From NCBI GenBank assembly GCA_023819375.1, contig JAMWDI010000003.1, positions 197,634 to 261,633 of the forward strand: a DNA stretch of 64,000 nucleotides, read 5' to 3'. Origin of the DNA: Candidatus Omnitrophota bacterium (lineage in GTDB: Bacteria > Ratteibacteria > UBA8468 > B48-G9 > JAFGKM01). Every line of letters begins with the position of its first letter. Positions within the stretch are counted from its first letter, which is position 1. The notes below the pieces were generated by a model that had not been told where the DNA came from, searched no databases, and was given only the letters and a program-made list of their open reading frames with translations. Below are positions 9,516 through 17,034 of this stretch, in pieces. The position numbers and the translations under genes were made by a program.

Positions 9516-10027
9516 ATGATAAATTAAAATTTTTGACTTCTAAAAATACAAAAATTTTGAAAGGAGAATTTGAAACAATGGATGTATATTTTGTTGAAAC
9601 AGAAACTTTATATAAAAATGTTTTTGCGATTTCCTGTTTTCCAATTAGAGAACCTTTAAAATTTATATCCCTGTTTTATCAGAAGGAAAATGGAGAATTT
9701 GAGGAAATAGGGATAATTAAGGATATTTTTGATTTTTCAGAAAATGAAAGAAGATTAATTTTAAAAACACTGAATAAACATTATTTTTCCTATAAAATAA
9801 TTCGTATTTTTGACATTAAATGGAAATTCGGATTTCTCCTTTTTCATGTATTGACAGACAAAGGGGAAAAGGAATTTTATTTAAAGTGGGAAAGAAGCAA
9901 AACTATTGATTTTGGGAAGAAGGGGAAGATTTTGATAGATGTTTTTGAAGATAGATATTTAATTGAAGATATAGAGTCGTTCTCTCCTATGGAAAAAAAT
10001 ATGTTTAAGAGGTTTATTTATTGGTGA
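9512..10027 (+). CDS. DUF1854 family protein, partner of the ABC exporter
   Basis: A 171-residue soluble protein with no membrane segments. Its pattern fits DUF1854: an N-terminal strand region with [21 protein letters not shown], a central EEIGIIKDI...LKTLNKHYF segment, and a C-terminal half rich in beta strands ([25 protein letters not shown]). DUF1854 genes normally sit directly after an ABC exporter with an extra N-terminal domain, as here, where the two overlap in ATGA. The biochemical role is unknown; a regulatory or accessory subunit of the transporter is inferred from the fixed pairing. Confidence 0.7.
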   Translation: MNDKLKFLTSKNTKILKGEFETMDVYFVETETLYKNVFAISCFPIREPLKFISLFYQKENGEFEEIGIIKDIFDFSENERRLILKTLNKHYFSYKIIRIFDIKWKFGFLLFHVLTDKGEKEFYLKWERSKTIDFGKKGKILIDVFEDRYLIEDIESFSPMEKNMFKRFIYW

Positions 10028-10041
10028 AAGGAAAAAAAAAT

Positions 10042-10458
10042 ATGAAATCATATACAGAATATTTATGGTTTTGTACAGAAAAAAGGATTGAGTTTATAAA
10101 TATTACAGAGAAAGTTGAGGAAGCAGTTAGAAAAAGTGGAGTGAAAGAAGGTATATGTCTTGTTAATGCTATGCATATAACAAGTAGTGTTTTCATAAAT
10201 GACGATGAGAAAGATCTTCATTTTGATTTTATTGAATTTCTTGAAAAACTTGCTCCATATAACCCCTCAAAATATAAACATAATCTTACAGGAGAAACAA
10301 ACGCAGATGCACATTTAAAAAGAACTATAATGGGAAGAGAAGTAGTTGTAGCAATAACAAATGGTAAACTTGATTTAGGACCTTGGGAACAAATATTTTA
10401 CGGTGAATTTGATGGTCAGAGAAAGAAAAGAGTTTTAATAAAAATAATTGGAGAATAA
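10042..10458 (+). CDS. yjbQ: YjbQ/UPF0047 family protein
   Basis: About 138 residues, a full-length UPF0047 (YjbQ-like) protein. Family hallmarks are visible: [13 protein letters not shown], the [30 protein letters not shown] block with its LGPWEQ motif, and a basic C-terminal strand. Members have weak thiamine-phosphate synthase activity in E. coli complementation, but the physiological role is unclear. The frame opens at a TTG at 10021; I chose the ATG at 10042 because GAAAGG lies about 9 bases upstream and the family starts here. It lies just downstream of the DUF1854 gene and is probably in the same transcript. Confidence 0.85.
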   Translation: MKSYTEYLWFCTEKRIEFINITEKVEEAVRKSGVKEGICLVNAMHITSSVFINDDEKDLHFDFIEFLEKLAPYNPSKYKHNLTGETNADAHLKRTIMGREVVVAITNGKLDLGPWEQIFYGEFDGQRKKRVLIKIIGE

Positions 10459-10644
10459 TTCTTTTAATATGTTGATCTTATAAATAGAAAAAAAATTCTT
10501 TCAAAAAGGTAATATCTTTTTTAATCATGAATTTTCAAAGAGTAAGTGCCGGTCATCAAAATCTCTTTTTTCAAATCAAAAATTAATGTAACATAATTGT
10601 AAATATTGGTAAAAAGATATAAAATAAAATTTAAGACAAGGATA

Positions 10645-11586
10645 ATGAGAGATAAATTTGGAAGAGAAATTGATACATTAAGGATTTCAGTTACAGATAG
10701 ATGTAATTTCTCTTGTCTTTACTGTTCAAAAGAATTCAATAAAATAGAAAAGGAAAAAATCCTTTCTTATGAAGAAATAATAAATATTGTGAAAGTTTTC
10801 ACAAAGTTAGGAATAAAAAAGATAAAATTGACTGGAGGAGAGCCTCTTATTAGGGAAAATATAACATATCTTATAAAAGAAATTTCAAATCTTCCAGAGA
10901 TTGAGGATATTTCATTGACAACAAATGGTTTTTTTCTTTTTGAAAATGTTGAAAAAATTAAAGAGGCAGGGATTAAAAGGATAAATATAAGCCTGGATAC
11001 ACTTGATGAGAAGAAATTTGCAAGAATAACAGGTTTTAAACATCTGGATAGAATAAAGAGAGTTGTTGAAGAAAGTTGTAAAACTTTTAGTTCTGTAAAA
11101 TTGAATGTGGTTATTATAAAAAATATAAATCTTGATGAAATAGAAGATTTTTTGAATTTTGCCAGAGAAAATAAAATGATTTTAAAGTTTATAGAACTTA
11201 TGCCTGTTTATAAAAATCTTTCTTTCTGGAAAGAAAATTTTGTACCTTATAAAGTTGTTAAGAATATTATTGAAAGTTTTGTTTCCATTTTTAAGATTGA
11301 AGAAAGAAGAATAAAAGTTTATAAAGGTGAAAATTTGATTGTAGAATTTGTCTCCCCAGTTAGTGAACCATTCTGTGGAAAGTGTGATAGATTGAGAATT
11401 GATTGTAAAGGTGATCTGTTTTTATGTTTATATGGAAAGCCTGTTTTGAATTTGAAAAAGTTTAATGAAGAGATTTTAAATTTGATTCAGTTTTATATTT
11501 TTAACAGAGAATATAGTTTTAATCCATTTGCTCAAATTTCAGTTAAAAATTATAGGTTTCCAGTTATGAATTGTCTTGGTGGGTAA
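10645..11586 (+). CDS. moaA: GTP 3',8-cyclase MoaA
   Basis: 313 residues. A radical-SAM enzyme that starts molybdenum-cofactor synthesis by converting GTP to 3',8-cyclo-7,8-dihydro-GTP. The SAM cluster motif is C20-x3-C24-x2-C27; the second cluster uses C244, C247 and C261 (CxxC-x13-C). The protein ends in Gly-Gly, which in MoaA is needed for activity. The frame extends upstream to a TTG at 10606, but MRDKFGRxIDTLRIS is the usual family start and an AAGGA lies just before the ATG at 10645. It heads a Mo/formate dehydrogenase gene run; fdhD begins within the stop codon (TAATG). The 186 bases upstream hold no feature I can name. Confidence 0.93.
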   Translation: MRDKFGREIDTLRISVTDRCNFSCLYCSKEFNKIEKEKILSYEEIINIVKVFTKLGIKKIKLTGGEPLIRENITYLIKEISNLPEIEDISLTTNGFFLFENVEKIKEAGIKRINISLDTLDEKKFARITGFKHLDRIKRVVEESCKTFSSVKLNVVIIKNINLDEIEDFLNFARENKMILKFIELMPVYKNLSFWKENFVPYKVVKNIIESFVSIFKIEERRIKVYKGENLIVEFVSPVSEPFCGKCDRLRIDCKGDLFLCLYGKPVLNLKKFNEEILNLIQFYIFNREYSFNPFAQISVKNYRFPVMNCLGG

Positions 11587-12278
11587 TGATTAAAGAGATA
11601 GAAATTTTGAGATATAGAAATAGAGGATTTGAAAAAGTAAATGATAAAGTTGTTGAAGAAATAAATTTTAAAATTTTTGTTAATAAAAAGGAATTTGCAG
11701 TTTTAACAATTTTGCCTGAAAAAATAGAAAGTTTCATTTATGGTTTTCTTTTTACGAATAGTTTAATTGAAAGTGTGAGAGATATTAAAAAACTAAAAAT
11801 TTCTGGAAATATATGTAAAGTTGAAGTTTATAATAAAAGAAAAATAAGTTTTTCTAAAAATTTTGAAAAAGATGATGTTAAAATTTCATCTAAAAAAATT
11901 TTTTCAATTTTGAAGAAATTTCAAAATATGTCAAAAATTTACAGGGATACAGGCGGAGTACATTCTTGTGGAATTTCTGATGGTAATGATATTCTGGTTT
12001 TTGCTGAAGATATTTCAAGACATAATGCTTTTGATAAAGTTGTAGGTGAAGCCATTTTGAAGAATATAAATTTAAGGGATAAGATTGTTTTAACATCGGG
12101 AAGGATTACCTCTGACACTGTTTTTAAAGGGATAAGAATAAAAGTTCCTGTAATTGTTTCAATTTCTGCCCCGAGTTTTTATGCAATTGAGTTAGGGAAG
12201 TTAAATAATATTACATTGATTGGTTTTGCAAGAGGTAAAAGATTTAATGTTTATACTTGTGAATGGAGGATTTTATGA
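11586..12278 (+). CDS. fdhD: FdhD-like formate dehydrogenase sulfurtransferase or chaperone
   Basis: 230 residues from an ATG that overlaps the moaA stop by one base. FdhD carries sulfur from a cysteine desulfurase to the Mo-bis-MGD cofactor of formate dehydrogenase. Family blocks seen: TGGVHSCGI, EDISRHNAFDKVVGEA, VLTSGRITSDTVFKG, VPVIVSISAPS and the C-terminal LIGFARGKRFNVYT. The flexible CGxCG loop that carries the sulfur in E. coli FdhD (C121, C124) is missing; the equivalent stretch is Lys/Ser rich, and only C128 in HSCG lies close. A TTG 15 bases upstream would add MSWWV, which is unlikely. Its place next to fdhA supports the call. Confidence 0.85.
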   Translation: MIKEIEILRYRNRGFEKVNDKVVEEINFKIFVNKKEFAVLTILPEKIESFIYGFLFTNSLIESVRDIKKLKISGNICKVEVYNKRKISFSKNFEKDDVKISSKKIFSILKKFQNMSKIYRDTGGVHSCGISDGNDILVFAEDISRHNAFDKVVGEAILKNINLRDKIVLTSGRITSDTVFKGIRIKVPVIVSISAPSFYAIELGKLNNITLIGFARGKRFNVYTCEWRIL

Positions 12279-12676
12279 TAGATATAGGAAATAAAAAGAT
12301 TTCAAAGAGAAAGACAGTTGCAGAAGGTGAGATTATACTTGATGAAAAAATTATTAAAGATATAAGAGAAGGTAAGGTTGAAAAGGGAGATGTTTTGAAC
12401 TGTGCAAAGATTTCAGGAATTTTGGCAGTTAAAAATACACCATATTTAATTCCTTTTTGTCATCCTGTAAAAATAACAAAAGCAAAAATAGATTTTAAAT
12501 TTTTTTCTAATAAGATTAAAGTTATCTGTGAAGTTGAAGGAATTGATAGGACAGGTTTTGAAATGGAGGCATTAACAGGAGTTTCCATTTCATTGTTAAC
12601 TATTTATGATATGTGTAAAGTTTATAAAAGAGAAATGAAAATAGGTGAAATAAAATTGATTGAGAAGAAAAAATGA
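12275..12676 (+). CDS. moaC: Cyclic pyranopterin monophosphate synthase MoaC
   Basis: About 133 residues. It converts the MoaA product to cyclic pyranopterin monophosphate, the second step of Moco synthesis. The conserved catalytic blocks are present: PFCHPVKI (catalytic His) and FEMEALTGVSISLLTIYDMCK (Met, Asp and Lys of the active site). The ATG at 12275 follows GGAGG by 6 bases and overlaps the fdhD stop in ATGA; an ATG at 12263 would add four residues. It is co-transcribed with moaA and fdhD. No MoaD or MoaE gene follows. Confidence 0.92.
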   Translation: MIDIGNKKISKRKTVAEGEIILDEKIIKDIREGKVEKGDVLNCAKISGILAVKNTPYLIPFCHPVKITKAKIDFKFFSNKIKVICEVEGIDRTGFEMEALTGVSISLLTIYDMCKVYKREMKIGEIKLIEKKK

Positions 12677-13590
12677 AAGGTTTTGTTTATTCTGTAAATG
12701 TTGGAAAAAGGAAGGGAGAGGGTAAAGTGCAAATGGAAAGAATTATTCTTGTTGAAAATTATGGGGTAGAGGGTGATTGTCATGCTGAAAAAAATTCTTA
12801 TAGACAGGTGAGTTTACTTTCCTGGGAAAGAATGAATGAGGAATTTTTCTGTTTGAAAAGAAAGGGAGAGTTGAAACCTGGAATGTTTGCTGAAAATATA
12901 ACAACAGAAAAGATTGATTTAAGGAAACTTGAAATTGGAGATAGGTTAAAAATTAATGAGGTAATAATTGAAATTTCAGAAATTGGGAAGAAATGTCATA
13001 ATTGGTGTGATATATATAAAAAAGTTGGTAAATGTTTGATGCCAAAGGAGGGAATATTTGGAAGAGTAATTAAAGGTGGAGAAATAAGAAAAGGTGATAT
13101 TATTGAAGTTATACCAAAGATAGATGCAGGGATTTTAACTATAAGTGATGGTTGTTATTTTGAAAAAAGGGAAGATAAAAGCGGAAGATATCTGATTGAG
13201 AAGTGTAAAGAAAGAGAATGGAAGGTTTTGAAATATGAAATTGTGCCGGATGAAAAAGATGTTATAAAAGAGAAGTTGATAGAGTTTTCAAAGGTATGTG
13301 ATTTGATTTTGACGACTGGAGGGACAGGAATAACAGAGAGAGATGTAACTCCTGAGGCGACAAAAGAAGTTATAGAAAAGGAAATTCCTGGAATATCTGA
13401 AATTTTAAGGATTAAGGGCTTTGAAAAAACAAAGTTTTCGGTTATTTCAAGAGGAATTTGTGGTATTAAGGGAAAAACACTTATAATAAATTTGCCGGGT
13501 AGCCTAAATGCAGTTTCTTATTCTTTTGAAATTTTAGATGATATAATAACACATTCAATTGAAATGATAAGGGGATTTCCTCATGAGTGA
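12673..13590 (+). CDS. MOSC domain fused to MogA-type molybdopterin adenylyltransferase
   Basis: 305 residues with two domains. Residues about 1-148 are a MOSC domain with the typical Cys-rich IGKKCHNWCDIYKKVGKC and PKEGIFGRV blocks; MOSC proteins act in sulfur or Moco handling. Residues about 152-303 are a MogA/MoaB domain with TTGGTGITERDVTPEA and INLPGSLNAV, which adenylates molybdopterin before Mo insertion by MoeA. It overlaps moaC by 4 bases and the next gene by 8. Such fusions occur in anaerobes; in this cluster it supplies the MogA step. Confidence 0.88.
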   Translation: MKGFVYSVNVGKRKGEGKVQMERIILVENYGVEGDCHAEKNSYRQVSLLSWERMNEEFFCLKRKGELKPGMFAENITTEKIDLRKLEIGDRLKINEVIIEISEIGKKCHNWCDIYKKVGKCLMPKEGIFGRVIKGGEIRKGDIIEVIPKIDAGILTISDGCYFEKREDKSGRYLIEKCKEREWKVLKYEIVPDEKDVIKEKLIEFSKVCDLILTTGGTGITERDVTPEATKEVIEKEIPGISEILRIKGFEKTKFSVISRGICGIKGKTLIINLPGSLNAVSYSFEILDDIITHSIEMIRGFPHE

Positions 13591-14035
13591 AAAGGATGTA
13601 AGAGAAATTGTTGGAGAAATTAAAAGGAAGAATTTGTCATACCTTGAAATATTGCAGTATATTCAAGAAAAATATAATTATGTTCCTGTTGATTTGCTTA
13701 AAAAAATATGTAAAGAACTTGAAATTCCAAAAAGCAAAATTTTTGGAATTTTAACTTTTTATGCTCAATTTTCAACACAGGAAAGAGGGAAATATTTAAT
13801 AAGAGTCTGTGATGGAACTGCTTGTCATGTGAAAGGAGGAAGTAAAATCATTAATATGTTGAAAAAGGAATTTGATCTTGAGGATGGGAAGACAACAGCC
13901 GACAAAAAATTTACATTACAGATTGTTGCTTGTCTTGGTAGTTGTTTTATGGCTCCTGTTTGTATGGTGAATTCAAGTTATTATGGAAATATGGATGAGA
14001 ATAAATTTAAAAAAATACTTAAAAATTTGAAATGA
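13583..14035 (+). CDS. NuoE/HylC-like [2Fe-2S] subunit of the formate dehydrogenase complex
   Basis: 150 residues. A helical N-terminal region precedes a thioredoxin-fold [2Fe-2S] domain with ligands C76, C81, C117 and C121 (CDGTAC and CLGSC). Such 24-kDa-type subunits pair with NuoF-like flavoprotein subunits in NAD-dependent formate dehydrogenases, hydrogenases and complex I. It overlaps the genes on both sides, and the next two encode the NuoF-like and catalytic subunits, so it is assigned to this complex and not to complex I, of which no membrane subunits are present here. Confidence 0.88.
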   Translation: MSEKDVREIVGEIKRKNLSYLEILQYIQEKYNYVPVDLLKKICKELEIPKSKIFGILTFYAQFSTQERGKYLIRVCDGTACHVKGGSKIINMLKKEFDLEDGKTTADKKFTLQIVACLGSCFMAPVCMVNSSYYGNMDENKFKKILKNLK

Positions 14036-17034
14036 GGTTTAAAAAATTATCTGAATTCAAGGATTATTGTGAAAAATTAAAAAAAGAAGAGAATGAAATT
14101 CCCAAAATAAAAGTTTGTATAACTGGTTGTAGAGCTGCTGGTTCTATTGAAATTTTTGAAAAGTTTAAAGAGAAAATAGAGAATTCAAAAAAAATAAAAC
14201 TTGTGCCAACTGGATGTCAGAAGTTTTGTTCTGGGGGACCTGTTGTTAAAGTTGAGTTTGATGGTAGTTCTGTTTTATATGAAAAAGTTTCATTGAAGGA
14301 TGTTGATAAAATATTGAAAAAGACAGAAAAAAAAGAAATAGTTGATGAATTAGTTTTAAAGAATGAAAATTTTTTAAAAAATCAAACATTTAAAGTTCTT
14401 AAACTCTGTGGTGAAATAAATCCTCTTGATGTTGATGATTATATAAAAAATGGGGGTTTTTCTTCTTTTCTTAAAGTTATTGAAGAATATACACCTGAAA
14501 AAGTTATTGAAGAGTTAAAAAAATCAAAATTGAGAGGAAGGGGAGGGGCTGGTTTTCCAACCTATTTAAAATGGGATATTGTTAGAAGAAAAGAAAGTGA
14601 TGAAAAATTTGTAATTTGTAATGGAGATGAGGGAGATCCAGGAGCTTTTATGGACAGGACATTACTTGAAGGTGTTCCGTTTCAAGTTATTGAAGGGATG
14701 CTTATATGTGCTTACACAATTGGTGCTAAAAATGGTTATTTTTATGTAAGGGCAGAATATCCAATTGCTATTGAACATATTGAAAAAGCAATTAATATCT
14801 TATATGATATTGGCCTTTGTGGAAAAAATATCCTTGGAACTTCCTTTTCTTTTGATATTGAACTTAAAAAAGGAGCAGGTGCTTTTGTTTGTGGTGAAGA
14901 GACTGCTTTAATTGCCTCTATTGAAGGAAAAAGGGGAATGCCAAGACCGAGGCCACCATTTCCTGCTGAAAAAGGATTGTTTGAAAAACCGACATGTATA
15001 AATAATGTTGAAACATTTGCAAATATTCCGATTGTTATAAAAGAGGGTGGCGAAAATTTTTCAAAAATAGGAACAGAAAGAAGTGGTGGAACAAAAATAT
15101 TTTCACTTGCAGGAAAAATAAAAAATACTGGACTTGTAGAAGTTCCTCTTGGGACTCCTTTATGGAAAATTATATATGAAATAGGAGGTGGCCCTCTTGA
15201 AGGAAGAAAAATAAAAGGGGTTCAGACAGGTGGCCCTTCTGGAGGATGTATTCCAATTGAACTATTTAACACTCCTGTTGATTATGAAACATTTGCCTTC
15301 CTTGGTTCAATTATGGGTTCTGGTGGGATGATTGTAATAGATGATAAGGTATGTATTGTTGAACTTGCAAGATATTTTCTCGACTTTGTTCAGAAAGAAT
15401 CATGTGGAAAGTGTATTCCTTGTAGAATTGGAACAAAAAGAATGCTTGAAATATTTGAGAAAATTATAAGTGGAAAAGGTGAAAAAGAAGATTTAGAAAA
15501 ACTTGAAGAATTAGGAAATTATATAAAAGAAAATAGTTTATGTGGACTTGGTCAAACAGCGCCTAATCCTGTATTAACCACTATCAAATATTTTAGAGAT
15601 GAGTATCTTGAACATATTTATCTTAATTATTGCAAAAGTGGACAATGTAAAAATTTAACTTATGCTCCATGTACAAATTCATGTCCTGCTGGAGTTGATG
15701 TTCCTGCATATATTGAAGCGATTGAAAATGGCGATTTTATTAAAAGTTATGAAATTATATGTAAGGATTTACCATTTCCATCCATTTGTGGTAGAGCATG
15801 TTATGCTCCATGTGAAAATATGTGTAGGAGAAAAGATATAGATAAAGAGGTTGGCATAAGAATTCTTAAAAAATTTGTTTGTGATTATGCATGGGAAAAA
15901 GGGTTATCTGTTAAGAATTTTACAAAATTTAAACCACAAATAAACAAAAAAGTTGCAGTTATAGGTGGAGGGATTTCTGGTTTAACCTGTGCATATTTTT
16001 TATCAAGAGAGGGAATTAGAGTTGATATATATGAAAAAGAAAAAGATTTAGGAGGTGTGGTTAAAAATTGCATTCCAGAATTCAGATTGCCAGAAAAAAT
16101 TGTAAAAAAAGAAATAGAGGATATTTTGAATGACAGGATAAAAGTTTATTTTAATAAAATTCTGGGGAAAAATATTGAAATTTCAGAACTTGAAAAGAAA
16201 TATGATGCCATTTATATCTCTATTGGAACAGAAACAAGAAGTATTGAAAAATTAAAAAATGTCTATGATGGTGTTGAATTTTTAAGAAAAGTAAAAAGTG
16301 GCAAGATTAAAAAGTTGAAAGGAAAAATTGGTATTATTGGTGGAGGGAATGTTGCTATTGATTGTGGCAGAACTGCTAAAAGATTGGGAGCAAAAGATGT
16401 TTATATAATTTATAGAAGAACTGAAGAAGAAATGCCTGCCCATAAGTTTGAAATAATTGAAGGTAAAATGGAAAAAATCAAATTTTATTATCTTCTTTTA
16501 CCTGAAAAAATGGAAAATGAAGATGGGAAAGTTAAAGTTATATTAAGAAAAATGAAAATAGCAGATGAATTGGATAAAGACGGAAGAAGAAAAATAATGC
16601 CTACAGAAGAAAAAATTGTTCAATATTTTGATTGTTTGATTTATGCTATTGGACAGAAAACAGAATTAAATAAATTTTTTGAGTATAATGAGATAAATAA
16701 ATTTTATAATAGAGTTGAAGGAAGGAAAATATTCATTGGAGGTGACTTTTTGAGGGGTCCTTCTTCAATAATTGATGCAATTGGAGATGGGAAAAAAAGT
16801 GCTTTTTTAATCATAGAATATTTAACAGGAAAGAAAATGGAAAAATTTTGGATGAAAAAAATTGAAAAGGAGATGATCAAACCAGAAAAAATAGAAGAGT
16901 ATCCAAAACAAAGTGCAAAATTTTTGAGTTTAAAAGAAAGATTGAAAAGTTTTAAAGAAGTTGAGAAGAATATTAGTAAAAAACAGGCAATAATTGAAGC
17001 AAAAAGGTGCTTAAAATGTCATCTGGAAAAATAA
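14032..17034 (+). CDS. NuoF/HylB-like flavoprotein fused to GltD-type NAD(P) oxidoreductase
   Basis: 1,000 residues. Domains: a small thioredoxin-like ferredoxin domain (about 1-105, with ITGC and PTGCQKFC), a NuoF-type FMN/NADH domain with GRGGAGFPT near 168-176, an SLBB region, and a [4Fe-4S] site C458/C461/C464/C504. From about residue 540 a GltD-like part begins, with an N-terminal Fe-S helical domain (CTNSCPAGVDVP), FAD motif GGGISG near 645-650 and NAD(P) motif IGGGNVAID near 770. It should carry electrons from formate dehydrogenase to NAD and, through the second flavin module, possibly NADP or ferredoxin. Two pyridine-nucleotide modules on one chain suggest bifurcation or transhydrogenation, which is inference. 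It overlaps fdhA. Confidence 0.85.
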   Translation: MRFKKLSEFKDYCEKLKKEENEIPKIKVCITGCRAAGSIEIFEKFKEKIENSKKIKLVPTGCQKFCSGGPVVKVEFDGSSVLYEKVSLKDVDKILKKTEKKEIVDELVLKNENFLKNQTFKVLKLCGEINPLDVDDYIKNGGFSSFLKVIEEYTPEKVIEELKKSKLRGRGGAGFPTYLKWDIVRRKESDEKFVICNGDEGDPGAFMDRTLLEGVPFQVIEGMLICAYTIGAKNGYFYVRAEYPIAIEHIEKAINILYDIGLCGKNILGTSFSFDIELKKGAGAFVCGEETALIASIEGKRGMPRPRPPFPAEKGLFEKPTCINNVETFANIPIVIKEGGENFSKIGTERSGGTKIFSLAGKIKNTGLVEVPLGTPLWKIIYEIGGGPLEGRKIKGVQTGGPSGGCIPIELFNTPVDYETFAFLGSIMGSGGMIVIDDKVCIVELARYFLDFVQKESCGKCIPCRIGTKRMLEIFEKIISGKGEKEDLEKLEELGNYIKENSLCGLGQTAPNPVLTTIKYFRDEYLEHIYLNYCKSGQCKNLTYAPCTNSCPAGVDVPAYIEAIENGDFIKSYEIICKDLPFPSICGRACYAPCENMCRRKDIDKEVGIRILKKFVCDYAWEKGLSVKNFTKFKPQINKKVAVIGGGISGLTCAYFLSREGIRVDIYEKEKDLGGVVKNCIPEFRLPEKIVKKEIEDILNDRIKVYFNKILGKNIEISELEKKYDAIYISIGTETRSIEKLKNVYDGVEFLRKVKSGKIKKLKGKIGIIGGGNVAIDCGRTAKRLGAKDVYIIYRRTEEEMPAHKFEIIEGKMEKIKFYYLLLPEKMENEDGKVKVILRKMKIADELDKDGRRKIMPTEEKIVQYFDCLIYAIGQKTELNKFFEYNEINKFYNRVEGRKIFIGGDFLRGPSSIIDAIGDGKKSAFLIIEYLTGKKMEKFWMKKIEKEMIKPEKIEEYPKQSAKFLSLKERLKSFKEVEKNISKKQAIIEAKRCLKCHLEK

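Noticed and set aside
10459-10644. Moco riboswitch upstream of moaA
   Set aside because: I searched the 186-base gap by eye and found no extended helices matching the Moco RNA motif; only AT-rich sequence is present.
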